64,000 nt of DNA, from positions 1 through 64,000 of the forward strand of contig RQTK01000797.1 in the NCBI GenBank assembly GCA_003991915.1, read 5' to 3'. This DNA comes from Elysia chlorotica. Lineage: Eukaryota; Mollusca; Gastropoda; Plakobranchidae. The notes under the pieces were generated by a model that saw nothing but the letters and a program-made list of their open reading frames with translations, was not told the DNA's origin and did no database searches. A program made the translations under genes and the position numbers. How positions within the stretch are numbered: position 1 is the stretch's first letter; every line of letters begins with the position of its first letter. Positions 23,493 through 35,142 of this stretch are shown piece by piece.

Positions 23493-23674
23493 ATGGCATC
23501 CAGAAGACTTGCTTCTTTATTATTGAATAAGACTTTAAGTTCCGTGAAGTCAACTGCAGTCACCCCGCTAAGTGCATTGCCATGTGCAACATGGTCTAGA
23601 CTTCATATTCAGCCTAGAAGTGGGGTCTCGGAAAAAAACTTTAGTTCCTCAGCTCCCAAGCCTCAGAAGCAAAC
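23493..23674 (+). CDS. FDX1: Ferredoxin leader exon, copy 1
   Basis: ATG five bases after acceptor TTTGCAG; donor AAC|GTAAGT, phase 2. It encodes [20 protein letters not shown] and ends [11 protein letters not shown], a basic, hydroxylated presequence with a likely processing region around RLHIQPRSG. Splicing from this exon into copy 2 would meet a stop within a few codons, so the two should not be used together. Confidence 0.85.
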
Positions 23675-26600
23675 GTAAGTCTTTTTTACTTAAGAATAGT
23701 CTATGTTCATTTAAATGGAATCGAGTTGCTGTGAACATTTTTCTCTTAACTGCCTATGAAATTTTAAAACTTTTTTTTTTTAATTATAAATGGTACCTTA
23801 CTAAAATCTTTATGTAAATAAATTCCTGATACATGTAAAATAAATCTTGACAAGATTGATCATTCCCATAACACTTTGGTTTATTTGATGGTGAGGTTTT
23901 GACTTTGAAATTAATTGGGCAGAAATGCCAGTAATGATTTTAAAACTGCTTCATACACTTTTAAAAAACTGATAGGTAAAGAAAAAATTTTAATTATTCA
24001 ACTTTTTTGTTGTTTATACTGGTTAGACTCAGCATATTCATCTCCTTGGTTATGAGATATTTGTATTAGTTGTTATGGCTCTGTAATTGAAGCTCTCAAC
24101 AAGTTTGTGACATCTAGCTCAAATAATGTGCTAATCTAACCATTAATATGTGTTAATCTAACCATTATTAATACATGTGTTAGTCTAACCATTAAAATGC
24201 TTTTTTTATATATTTAGATCTGCATGTAATAATAAGCCTATATATTGTGAGGCTACGGACGGACATCCTAAAGGAAATGTAAAGAAAACTGTCTTTTACC
24301 ATAATTGTAGACCACTTTTTGCCATTTTCAGTGCATCTTTGGAGTCTCTGCTCCCACTTTTTAAAAAGACAAAATTGATATGTATTTTAGAAATACATAC
24401 AATACAATTTTCAAGTACCCCTTAGTAGGATTACACAATATATTCCTTTTTGTTTTTATATGTTATTAAAAATGCATGCAGATTTTTTTACCCCCACCTA
24501 GGGCTAAGGTTCAAAGTCTATCGATCATTATTTAATGCTAATAATTTTCTAATTTGCAGACAAAATGGCATCTAGAAGACTTGCTTCTATATTATTGAAT
24601 AAGACTTTAAGTTCCATGAAGTCAACTGCAGTCAACCCGCTAAGTGCATTGCCATGTGCAACATGGTCTAGACTTCATATTCAGCCTAGAAGTGGGACCT
24701 CGAAAAAAAACTTTAGTTCCTCAGCGCCCAAGCCTCAGAAGCAAACGTAAGTCTTTTTTTACTTAAGAATAGTCTATGCTCATTTAAATGGAATCGAGTT
24801 ACTGTGAACATTTTTCTCTTAACTGCCTATGAAATTAACTTTTTTTTTTAAATTATAAATGGTACCTTACTAAAAATCTTTATGTAAATAAATTCCTGAT
24901 ACATGTAAAATAAATCTTGACAAGATTGATCATTCCCATAACACTTTGGTTTATTTAATGGTGAGGGTTTGACTTTGAAATTAATTGGGAAGAAATGCCA
25001 GTAATGATTTTAAAACTGCTTCATACACTTTTAAAAAACTGATAGGTAAAGAAGAAATTTAAATTATTCAACTTTTTTGTTGTTGATACTGGTTAGACTC
25101 AGCATACTCATCTCCTTGGTTACCAGATAATTGTATTACATGTAGTTGTTATGGATCTTTAATTGAAGCTCTCAACAAATTTGTGACAGCTTAAATATGT
25201 GTTGATCTAACCATTAAAAACCTTTTTTTTATCATCATATCGGTTTTCTATCAAGGAAGTAGAAAAGATACTGGGCAGAATTGTGATTAAAAAGAAAAGA
25301 GTAGGCTACTACTTACTACAATTACAATGTGTGGTCTTTTGACAATTTTCACCAGATGAATATTAGAGATGCTTTTAAATGAAAAAAGTAGCTAAATGGT
25401 ACATGTAGTAGTAGTAGTAGCAGTGGTTGGGGGGTTGGGTTGGTTTAACGTCCAACAGCAGCACTATATAGGCTATATTGTGGAGGGGCCCCAAGACGGA
25501 CGTCTGACAGTTTTTGGTGCTGCCACACACGAGACAGGGCGGGGATACCATGACTCCTGTCTCAGACGGTCACATTATACTGACACCGACCGAACCAGTA
25601 GGGAACGCACCAGCGAGGATTCAAACTCGGGACCTTTTGCGTCGTAATCAGCTGCAGCAGCAGTAGAACATGTAGTAGCAGTCATAGTTGTTGTGGTAGT
25701 GGTAGCAGTAGTCGTATTAGTAACAGTACTAGTGGTGTTGGTAGTGGTAGAAGTAGTTGTTCTAGTGGTATTGATATAAAGTAGTAGTATTAGTAGTACA
25801 TGTACGTGTAATAGCAGTGGTAGAAGAAGAGTAGTTTATATAATTATTATAATATTTTATGTTATTGTATGCATGAAATGTTTTTGCAATCAATAAGGCA
25901 GTTCGAGCTCATCGAATTGGCAATCTAAGATCAAAGTTCGTATCTCCGAAAAACTCGTGTGAGGTTGTTTTTTTTCCTATCGTAAACTCGGTCAAGTTCG
26001 GACACTGCCACGGCAACACATACTGTAACTGTAACGTAAGATAAGAGACGATTCACTCACGAACAATGTATGTAGTTCAAACATGAAATACACATGTATG
26101 TACGCAGACGCTTTGTTTGTTTCTTTCGTGTGTTTGTTGCCTAGCATCCATCATTAGCACTATTATACTTTATGTGGACGAGTGCCAAGACTAACGTCTG
26201 ACAATTTTACATGAAGTCACATAGAGACGGTGCGGGGATTCCATGACTCCTGGCTCAGCCGTTCACATTATACTGACACCGACCAAACAAGCAACCGACG
26301 AAATACATGTTTAGCCTATCGTAGGTTTCGAACCAGCGACCTCCGAAGAGGGAGACCAACGCTCTACCACTTACACCAGGAATCCAGGCAGAAAATGGGC
26401 TTTAAAACAGTGCACGGCTGTTTGAAGAGCTTGGAATTATGTTGTGACAGCGACCATGAAATCTGTTGCTCATTATTAATATTATTGTTTCAGCGTGACT
26501 GTGGTCTTCATAGATCGAGATGGAGACAGGATAGTAACAGAAGCCCAAGTAGGGGATCACTTGCTCGATGTTGCCCAGAAGCACGATATAGAGTTAGAAG

Positions 26601-29092
26601 GTACCAAGTGCACCCAGTTATACAAAGAGAGTGTCTGGTAGATTGCAACCACAAAATAGGTCACGCGTGTCACTGAGAATATACTGAGGCGTTAATATTT
26701 TCTGTTGGGGAAAGACTTCGCCGTCTGAGTCACCGTGAGTGTCTAAATGAGAGGCATTTGCGATAACGGGGCCGATAGCAAAACGAAGACGATTGGTAAG
26801 GGACTCTGCGTCGGAGTCTAATCATATGGCCGTCTATCCGAGACTTCAGGTGAAAAAGAGCGATCAGAGAGAACCCTCGTTTTAACGGGAGTAACTATGA
26901 CAACCGTTATAACCGTGTGGTTCGCACAGCCTGCATTCTATCTATATTGTTGTTTTGGCTAATAGAAAAAAGCGCCCATAGCTCAGTCGTTTCATAATCA
27001 TACTCCGGACTAGTTAGGAGGAGCTTGGCGGTTTGAACATCAGTTGTTGCCTACGTCTCCGTGTATGATTTTTTTTTCTTATTAATGTAAGGAAATCTTT
27101 ACATGACTGTGTCTATCACAGTCACCGTTGATCATGGCCTTCTATCTCTGTCAATTATTAGTTGCTTTGATATGAGTTTCTTCTCTCGCCGTGTAACTGT
27201 TTAGACTGTCCGCGTTTTTTATGCGCGGCTTCTCTAGCCTTTTCATTCCCTCGTTTTTTTTAACACACATTTGTCTTTTTCTTGACCTTTCACTCGGTTT
27301 ATATGCCCAGAGAATTTTAACTGTATTTGATTGTATGGGTTCAGTGATGATCTTTTGTATCTCGCCATATCTACTACATTGCACTTCTTTTTTTTTTGTC
27401 TTTACATGACTCTTTTGATGTTCCACATTTTGCCGCTTCACTTCTTTAGTCTTGGTCTTGGAAAGAGTCCATCATTCGGACCCATAACAGGGAATCTAGG
27501 GAACGTATAATTTGCCATAGATTATTTTTAAACATGGTTTATCCACCAACTAATAATCTTGCGATTTGTATAAACATTTTATGTTTTCATAGAAAATTGG
27601 ATATCTCTCGTGTGACTGTACATGATTTTTAAGTAGGCCTGCCTCTTGTGTCCATTTTCTAGTTATGTCTAAGCCGTTATTCATACTGTGAAATATACTG
27701 CGCAATTAGATCTAGGCCCCTGTTCTTTGCTATCTTTTGAATTCATTATAAAAATAACTCAAAATGGCACAGTACTGTGATAACGGACTTAACCAGGTCG
27801 GCTTTCCCACGGGAACTATACTAAACATCTCTATTTTTCTCCCCCATGACGTCACACATGCACCTTTGTCTGATATTATCAGACACTTGTCTAAGGGGCA
27901 ATTGATCCGGGCACTTGATGACGTAGAATTATTATGTCGTGAAACATCCCTATACTAGTTATATACTATTTATAATGTTTAAACGACAGTAGAAGATTGC
28001 ATCCTCTCGATATACGGTGTATTAATCACAGTGATACGCGTGACGCTATTTCGTTCTGCAATTCTTTCAGCCATTCCAAAAGCGAAAGCATGACCATTGG
28101 CAAAAGACATCGTGGAGAGGAGATTAACGCCAAAAGATGCTATTTCTTGAGATCCAACCAAGATTTTTATTTGGGGTGTTTGGTTAACTGTTATGATATT
28201 TAAAGTTACAAGCTTATGAGTGGAAATTACCAATTTGTTGAGGTTTCTCGAGATGAAACGAAAATGCCGGGAAACACGACAAAAGTTGATTAATTTTTTC
28301 TTGTCGGTCACATTTTAAATTGCAAACAGTTGTGTGGGTGCACAGTACAGTAGCTTACAATTCGTCATAAGGATGATAATGCGAATAAGAAGGCCTAAGA
28401 CGAATCGTAAGCTACCTCAACGTCTTATTTACGGATGGTAATAATATTTTAAAAACTCGGTTGGCATCGACATAAATAGCTATCTTTGACACTTGGGTGC
28501 AAACTCTGCTCTCCCGCCAATGCCACAATGCACTTATCTTAACGTTGTTGTTTTCAATAACTGCTCTACCGCCTGTATTCGTTTCAGAGTAAAAGTGGCG
28601 TTTATCTTGCGCGACGGATCTCGCCGTGAAGTAGATGCCACAGTGGGGGACAATCTCCTAGACATCATTCTGGAGCATGATGTCGATATAGACGGATTTG
28701 GTCAGTGGAGCCAAAGGATACTGTAAAAAAAAAATTAAACGAAATTGGGATTCAGTTTCATGTTTCATGTTGTAAATTTCTTTCAAAAGTTTTATAGATG
28801 CATTTGTTAAAAAAAAAAAAATTCACGCTAAAACTACGTGCAGCAGTAGCCTTTGCTTGTATTTGGAAGTGCAAGGAACATGATAAGGATAATGAAGATT
28901 GTTATAATATTGTCTTATACGAGGTTGCGAACCATTTTTATTTTGAAATGAATACAGACAAGAGCGTTATCTTTTCAATTAAGAATTCATTGTATATCTT
29001 ATTCATACGGTCATCTCTCTTGCTCTTTTTCTTCTTCTGTTATTTCATCTATAGTATGTTATGTTCGTATAATTTTCTCTTCCAATTTATGC

Positions 29093-29130
<38 letters not shown>

Positions 29131-31032
29131 CACCCTGTTCACTTCCTCCCACTCTAGCCACTTCTACGTCTATGACTTCCAACGGAGAAAACAGATAACA
29201 ATCCACCCATCTTAATTCATACTATTCTTTCGCCCATCTTTCCATCTTTGACACTTTCCATCTTAAATAGGAATGCTAATCCTCATCATTCGTGGTAAAG
29301 CAAGGGTCTCCAACTGTTACAATCAATACCATGACTGTTGCTTGTCTGATGCTTTTATCTGTCTCTATCTATCCCCTCTCCTCTCTCTCTTTTTCTCTCT
29401 CACCCTCTCTCTCTCTCTCATACACACACACACACACTCACTCATCTTTTTTCCTTTCTCTCTCTCTTCTTTACTCTTTTTCTCCCACACACAACTTATA
29501 TCTCTCTGACTTCCAAGCGCGAAAAAGAATAATTGTTACAATCAATACCATGGATGCCTGTCTGATGCTTTCCCTGTCTGGACCCCAGGTGCCTGTGAAG
29601 GAACCCTGGCCTGTTCCACATGCCACCTGATCTTTAAGCAAGAGGATTACGACAAACTGCCGTCCAAACCCACAGACGAAGAGCTGGACATGTTAGACCT
29701 CGCCTTTGGATTAGAAGACACGTAGGTCTTGTTGTGCAGTCTTTAAAAAAAAAATCTCATAAGTGTTATGTATATTTGAATGTTTTCTTTTTGCTGTTTC
29801 TTTTTTTTTCTCTTATTGTAGATGATGTTGATTATTGTGTCTACATGAATCACTTGAATGGCTAGCTTATAAAGTTATGATTTATTTGTTTATTGTTTTT
29901 GTTGCCATACAAACTTATTATAAATTGTAGATTTTAAATAATTCATTTAAGGAGAAACTTTTTTTTTTACAATAATGTCCCCACCATCTTAGACCTTTAT
30001 CTTACCAAATTACGAAGTGTTATCGAAAAAATTGTGAGCTTGGCAGCTCAATCAGTTCACTTCCATCTTTTTCTACTCCTTAGTATTATTTAATCTTGTA
30101 AATAATCAGAGATACACACACATACATACACACACATATTATATATAGAAAAAAAACATGTTATGGAGCTTTTTCCTTGAGGGTGTATTATAAGGCATAA
30201 ATGTTGTGGGGCATTTATTATATATTACTGTAGGGTTATGTAATTTTATATATATATTCGTTCAAGGCCCACAAATTCGCGGGATTAAAAGTTTAAATTA
30301 ATACCCATGTTGGCATTAAAGTTATTTTAACAGAAAATGTTGCACTCACTTATTATAATAGTAATGCTGATTTGAAGACAGCATTATTGGTGTAGCTTGT
30401 CATAGCCATAGAGTTCTCTGATGGCGGTGCCAATGCAAATTGCAAACAATTATAACTTTCAACTCTTGACATAGCTACATGTAACTGACCATGGGTGAAA
30501 ACTGACTGTGGTAGATAAATTCCAACTTTTGTCCACATTTACACCAAGTGATGCGAGTTCGAAAGCTGAATTTTAACTTCAAATGCTATTTCGAACATGT
30601 ATACATTCTACAGTATCCCGCACAAACAGCTGGTGTAAACATTCCGGTAAAATTTGCAAGGGTGATAAATTAACTTGACCACTGGCTCATTCCTTTTCTC
30701 TCCAAACTCACCTGTTCGCTCGACAACTAAAATGACGGATTTTGGGGGAAATTCTACGCCGTGGGAAATGAAATGAAAAGTAGACATATTTCTTGTAAGA
30801 TCAAATATGGGTACGCACAAAATGTTTTTGATTATTCTTTTTTTTTTTTTCCGTTTTTTGTTTTTTTTGTAATACGATGCAATTTTTTTACTCTAAACAA
30901 ACTTTCAAATCTTTTCTGTTTTTCCTGTGTAGCTCACGACTGGGATGTCAGGTGATAGTCACAAAGGATCTAGATGGTATGGTAGTCACAGTACCTCAAG
31001 GAGTAGCAGACGCCAGATCTGGACCTTTATAG
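23493..31032 (+). CDS. FDX1: Mitochondrial 2Fe-2S ferredoxin (adrenodoxin family) with alternative exons
   Basis: Mitochondrial ferredoxins carry electrons from ferredoxin reductase to P450s, lipoylation or Fe-S assembly in the matrix. Coding exons: leader 23493-23674 or 24565-24746; second exon 26494-26600 (2a) or 28588-28700 (2b); 29589-29721; 30933-31032. With 2a the product is 173 residues, with 2b 175, close to the usual precursor length. Exon 3 gives [16 protein letters not shown], with three cluster cysteines in the C-x5-C-x2-C spacing, and [20 protein letters not shown] spanning into exon 4, which supplies the fourth Cys (RLGCQV). The leader is Arg/Ser-rich without acidic residues near the start, as in mitochondrial presequences. 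The shared exons are FDX1-like. A candidate AATAAA is at 31315. Confidence 0.9.
24565..24746 (+). CDS. FDX1: Ferredoxin leader exon, copy 2
   Basis: Same splice borders and length as copy 1. It encodes [20 protein letters not shown] and differs at about five residues (Leu/Ile, Val/Met, Thr/Asn, Val/Thr, Glu/Lys). All seem compatible with a presequence; the Glu to Lys change makes it more basic. It is intact, so it could replace copy 1 by exon choice. Confidence 0.8.
25432..25650 (-). mobile_element. Near full-length SINE, minus strand
   Basis: Reverse complement of the family: TTAACGTCCAACAGCAGCAC, CTATATAGGCTATATTGTGG and, at the head end, a B-box-like TTCAAACTCGGGACC. It lies in the intron between the leader exons and exon 2a. 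Confidence 0.75.
26160..26385 (-). mobile_element. tRNA-derived SINE, minus strand
   Basis: On the minus strand the head reads AAGTGGTAGAGCGTTGGTCT and CGCTGGTTCGAAACC, clear A- and B-box regions. The body shares CGTCTGACAATTTTA and TTATACTGACACCGACC with other copies. It lies about 110 bases upstream of exon 2a. Confidence 0.75.
26494..26600 (+). CDS. FDX1: Ferredoxin alternative exon 2a (FDX2-like)
   Basis: Acceptor TTGTTTCAG, entered with one base (AC|C); donor GAAG|GTACCA, phase 1 out. It encodes [20 protein letters not shown] and [16 protein letters not shown]. From memory, VVFVDR..GQRI, the LAQ-x-H helix and an ending in LEG before the cluster are FDX2 features, whereas FDX1 ends DIDGFG. 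The exon is intact with good splice sites, so it does not look like a dead relic. Confidence 0.82.
26968..27062 (+). mobile_element. tRNA-like SINE head
   Basis: GCCCATAGCTCAGTCG (A-box region) and GGCGGTTTGAACATC (B-box region) at tRNA spacing, followed by a T-rich stretch. A different tRNA source from the main SINE family is likely. Confidence 0.5.
27063..28587. other. Intron between ferredoxin exons 2a and 2b
   Basis: Short open frames occur (for example 27764-27958 on + and 27979-28311 on -), but none is recognised or has convincing splice borders. An FDX2-type third exon was looked for here and not found. Confidence 0.6.
28588..28700 (+). CDS. FDX1: Ferredoxin alternative exon 2b (FDX1-like)
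   Basis: Acceptor CGTTTCAG, entered with one base (AC|A); donor TTTG|GTCAGT, phase 1 out. It encodes [20 protein letters not shown] and [17 protein letters not shown]. The DIDGFG|ACEG junction is the FDX1 (adrenodoxin) signature. Its entry and exit phases equal those of 2a, so either can be used but not both. Confidence 0.87.
28701..29588. other. Ferredoxin intron with CT/CA-rich tracts
   Basis: CT and CA runs at about 29099-29125 and 29385-29470. The segment GTTACAATCAATACCATG occurs twice (about 29318 and 29535), a small internal duplication. No exon is recognised. Confidence 0.7.
29589..29721 (+). CDS. FDX1: Ferredoxin exon 3 (2Fe-2S cluster exon)
   Basis: Acceptor GACCCCAG, phase 1 in; donor GACAC|GTAGGT, phase 2 out. 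It encodes [20 protein letters not shown] and [16 protein letters not shown]. It carries three cysteine ligands of the cluster and the acidic helix used for reductase and partner docking. Both alternative second exons splice to it in frame. Confidence 0.9.
29722..30932. other. Ferredoxin intron with a helicase relic
   Basis: AT-rich intron. A minus-strand fragment resembling the end of a Helitron/PIF1-type helicase lies at about 30410-30540. Nothing else is recognised. Confidence 0.6.
30410..30540 (-). mobile_element. Helitron/PIF1-type helicase fragment
   Basis: The minus strand encodes [20 protein letters not shown] followed by [13 protein letters not shown]. This resembles helicase motif VI and the region after it in Helitron Rep-Hel and PIF1-like proteins (VGIYLPxPVFxHGQLYVAxSR). 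No upstream helicase motifs or Rep domain are seen, so it is a short decayed fragment in the ferredoxin intron. Confidence 0.6.
30933..31032 (+). CDS. FDX1: Ferredoxin last coding exon
   Basis: Acceptor TTCCTGTGTAG, entered with one base. It encodes [20 protein letters not shown] and [12 protein letters not shown], then TAG. It supplies the fourth cluster cysteine and the C-terminal strand. The short tail after VADARSG resembles FDX1 and lacks the longer FDX2 C terminus. Confidence 0.88.
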
Positions 31033-31314
31033 TAGAGCAGTTATCAAGGGTGTCTGTCTTGTCTTTCTACAATCATAAATTAATTAAATGGCTATGCTCA
31101 AATTGCCAAAAACAATTCTTGGAGAGAAATTTTTACTTTTACAAACTAGCGTATTGAGAGTGAGCTGCTGAAAGACTTGCTTTATTGATAAGTATCAAGA
31201 GTCTTTGAATTCGATTATTTGAAGTCAAATTCATCTTATGAATACGTGAGTGAATTATTTTAAAAGGTCTTTTTTTTTATCCTGGAAAAAAAATCCCAGA
31301 AAACATCTCAAGTT

Positions 31315-31320
31315 AATAAA
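31315..31320 (+). terminator. Candidate polyadenylation signal, ferredoxin
   Basis: AATAAA about 280 bases after the stop codon, in an A-rich setting. It is one of several possible signals. Confidence 0.35.
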
Positions 31321-31650
31321 ATTACAAATGGTAGATATTGGCTGTATTTGAGTTGAATGAATCTATTGTAATCTGATGTCAGAGTGAGTTTATAGAGTAT
31401 GTAATGACTGCAGTTTTAACCACAGCGTAGTTGACAGCAATGATTTTTAAACTTTTTTTTATATTTATTATTACATTAAATGATTAATCCTTAAAATGTG
31501 TTCTGAGCAGCCTCTGGATTTAGTTTTACCCTGGTGATAATATGTCATTTGAAATGTATAAGCTTATGTTGTTCATGTTCATATTGTCTTGGGTTGAGGA
31601 TTTAAGGCTTCAAAGTCAGGAATTTCACTCAAGTTCTGGTTCATTTTCTG

Positions 31651-31845
31651 GGGGAGATGGTGGTACAAGTGGTAGAAAGTTGGTTTCCTAATCAGAAGGT
31701 CTGCAGTTTATAGACACAAGATTGATCAAAATTATGTAGGGTTTTGTCCTTTATACTGTCTAGTTGGGAGTCAGTATAATGCAACTGGCTGAGCCCTGTT
31801 ATCTCTGCACTGTCTCTGTTTGACCATAGGTGTCGAATTTCGGAT
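31651..31845 (+). mobile_element. Decayed SINE, plus strand
   Basis: GGTACAAGTGGTAGAAAGTT resembles the A-box region, and GTCAGTATAATGCAACTGGC with CACTGTCTCTGTTTGACC matches the SINE body. The copy is strongly diverged. Confidence 0.5.
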
Positions 31846-33324
31846 GAGTCAAGAATTTTTTTTTAATTTCCAGCTTTGGGCTTGATTCAGGATGATCCTT
31901 TCCATAAAGATTTTTTTTTCTGCGCTGGGTTTTTTACCAAATCCAATGCTTTGTCCTATGAAGTCACCTAAGGCTAAGGGAGAAAAAAAAATTGTTATTT
32001 CCTCCTTTTCTGTTTCTGTGAATTAAAGATGAGCTTTAATTGTTTTTTTGTTTTTTTTACAGAAGATTGTATTGACTTTTACTTTTTAAAATATTTTTAA
32101 TCTTTAAAAAGTGTTTCTTTGAAGGTGTAAAGCATGCATAGTAGTCTTTTTTAGGAATATTTTTGTTTGATATTGTTCTAATGAATCCGGTTTGCTTTTT
32201 GCAGGGTCTTGAGAAATTTCAGGATTTTTTTTTCATAGCCATTTGGCACCTCTAGTGTAATATCCTGTAAATTTGTCTGACCTACGAAACCAAAGTAATC
32301 CAATTCTTGATCTTGTACGTATGATACTGCTACCTATGGTGCTGCTGTTATTGCTACCACTAAAATTATTAGCCGACTACAATTTTTACAACCATAAGCA
32401 CCACTACAACAGGCAATGCTTCTATTTACAGTTCTTTCATTGCATCTTAAGCAGCTACACAATGGTCTCATTTGCTTTTAATGATATAGTACTTGAACTT
32501 TTACACTAAACTGAAAGGCATAAACAAGACTGTTGAAATCAGTAAATATATACATGATCAATTATTTAAAGAATCGTAATTAAATAAAATTTGCTCCTTT
32601 TATGTCTGCAATCCTTAAATAAAGAATATACATATTGGTTTCAAACATATCAATAAACATTATGCAATTTTTCAAAGTTTGAAATACCTTTCTCTTCTCA
32701 AGACAAATGAATTTAAGAAAATTAAAATGGAAACAAAAAATGCTAACCAGATAAAACACTTTTTCACGTGAACGAAATGGTAAGAGTGGTATATATTTCA
32801 AGAAAATCTTTTTTATTTGTTTTTTGTTTTTGTTTGTTTTTTTTTATTTCAAATCAAGACAATCATTGTTTGTTTGCATTATAACCAGAATAACAGTTTT
32901 TCTTTAGTTTTTTTTTTTTCTGTGTTAGGTTGGGGTTATTGGGGGAGGGTGGGGCTTATTTCCATCGCTGTTGTTGATCAATGAGACAGTAGTAGGTTAT
33001 GTAAGGAAAATGCCATAGAACTTATAGATTCCTTGTCTGTTTTCTGTTATTATGTACATGTACATTATGTCAGATATTTAATGCACAAGGAGCTCTATTA
33101 TGTTTTATGTTTAGTTTTGTTTTTTCATGTTTATTGTTTTGCTGTTTGCATTCCTCTTAATCTTACTGCTTAATTAACTAGAACTCTTATGAATTCCATA
33201 TTCACATTAGCTGGAACTGATTGTGTCAATCTATGTATTTTTTGCATTGGTTTTTTTCTTTAGAGTGCTTGAATTTTGTTTAATCTCAGAGATTTTTTGT
33301 CTGTATTTTAGTATGAAGAAATTT

Positions 33325-33430
33325 GAGGTTTGAACTCCAATATGGCAGTCGGCTTGTTGTTGATATGCGATAATGAAGACACAAGTCTTAGTATCCCAGC
33401 TCTGTCTCTGTTGAGCAATATGTAAAAATT
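33325..33430 (+). mobile_element. Very decayed SINE body
   Basis: AAGTCTTAGTATCCCAGCTC followed by TGTCTCTGTTGAGCAATATG resembles the SINE middle region; the ends are not recognisable. Confidence 0.35.
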
Positions 33431-33528
33431 GAAATATATTGGTCTGGGGCCTCATCCACGAAATAGTGTAATTGCTGATGTTGCATGTTATTACTGTTAT
33501 AATAATTATCATAAAAAAATACAAGAGG

Positions 33529-34497
33529 AAGGATGTGTGGAAATATCAGTGATATTGGAGTAAGCATGTAGATTGCATTTGGTTTGCATAGATCAAACTT
33601 GTGTTGTAGTATGTTTTAGTTCAATTATACTTATTTCTGTCTATTTTACCCAGATTTTTTTCTGTAAATAAATATAGATGTATAAATTGATACCAAATAA
33701 ATCTATATTTTTTTCTCAAACATCTTATGAACAAGTTTTGTATTATGTGAATGTGTTTGCGTTATAACATCAACAGTGAATGTCAGTCGGCTCTTTGCTG
33801 CCTAGGATGTCTATGTCCCTTAAAAATGCCCAAGCTGTGTGTGCCTCTTATTTCAGTTATGCTTTGGGTATGGTAATACCCATAATAGGAGGGGAGGACG
33901 AGGTTTAATGAAGGTCCTTTAGTATGTGTATGGGTGTGTGTGTGAAAATATTTTTGCATAAAGAACGAATTATTATTCATCTTTTAAACACAAAAAAAAC
34001 AACAAAAAACAAATAAACTTCTCAGTTGAAATCTGCTCAATTGTGTTTGAAACAAATTTCCACCACTTGACACTACAAAAATATTTTCACACACACACCC
34101 ATACACATACTAAAGGACCTTCATTAAACCTCGTCCTCCCCTCCTATTATGGGTATTACCATACCCAAAGCATAACTGAAATAAGAGGCACACACAGCTT
34201 GGACATTTTTAAGGGACATAGACATCCTACGCAGCAAAGAGCCGACTGGCATTCACTGTTGATGTTATAACGCAAACACACAATACAAAACTTGTTCAGA
34301 AGATGTTTGAGAAAAAAAATATAGATTTATTTGGTATCAATTTATACATCTATATTTATTTACAGAAAAAATCTGGGTAAAATAGACAGAAATAAGTATT
34401 ATTTAACAAAAACATACTACAACACAAGTTTGATCTATGCAAACCAAATGCAATCTACATGCTTACTCCAATATCACTGATATTTCCACACATCCTT
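33529..34497. repeat. Long inverted repeat (arms about 425 bp, loop 119 bp)
   Basis: Arm 33529-33956 is nearly the exact reverse complement of arm 34076-34497; both hold AGGACCTTCATTAAACCTCG or its complement. The centre, 33957-34075, is unique. Differences are few (single bases and short indels), so the structure is young or maintained. No terminal repeats, target duplication or transposase is seen. A transcript across it would fold into a hairpin of over 400 base pairs. Confidence 0.92.
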
Positions 34498-34985
34498 ATA
34501 AAAATAAAAATAATAATAATAATAATAATAATCATAATATTAATAATAATAATACTTGTAATTAAGTATCATAGAAAGTGTGCAATTGTAACTTATTGGC
34601 CAAATGGGTACAGGTTAGCATTGTTTCTGAGTGGGCTGTTAATTTAGCAGAAAAAAGGTGTAACACGGTGTTTTAAACGTGTTCACACGAATATTTTAAT
34701 GAAGAAGACCACAATTAACAATAACATGCCGAAATACGTTTACCACTGTCTTAACCTGTTTTTAGAAAGGCTTCCAAAAAATAACAAACTGGTGTTGAAA
34801 ATTATGCATTTGAAGCCTAATCAACCAAAAAGCAAGGAATTTCAAATAAGAAAGGATGATAATAAATTATTATTTTATTAGCCCACTTGGAAAATTTCGC
34901 TTGGTTACAGAATAACACAGAATGATATAATTATGTACAGTATATTCACAGATTACAAAGTGTACGTGCACGCAGTCATTCACGT

Positions 34986-34989
<4 letters not shown>

Positions 34990-35024
<35 letters not shown>

Positions 35025-35087
35025 TATTATTGACGTGGACAATTCTTTTTTGATAGAATAATGATGATATTAACAAAAATAATAGTT

Positions 35088-35142
<55 letters not shown>

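Larger units (their letters stand above)
23146..25245 (+). repeat. Tandem duplication of the ferredoxin leader exon (about 1.05 kb per unit)
   Basis: Units run about 23146-24203 and 24206-25245. Both begin TATATATTTAGATCTGCATG and contain the leader exon with acceptor and donor, plus about 0.5 kb of following intron. Differences are scattered and include several amino acid changes in the leader. Confidence 0.9.

Noticed and set aside
27764-27958. 64-residue plus-strand frame between exons 2a and 2b, considered as an extra ferredoxin exon
   Set aside because: It lacks cluster cysteines and ferredoxin motifs and has no suitable splice borders.
27979-28311. 110-residue minus-strand frame between ferredoxin exons
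   Set aside because: Not recognised, no splice context, and of a length expected by chance in 64 kb.
33783-34270. Matching 65-75-residue frames in the two arms of the inverted repeat
   Set aside because: The matching peptides follow from the arms being copies of each other. The sequence is low-complexity at one end (His-Thr repeat from CA) and has no recognised domain.
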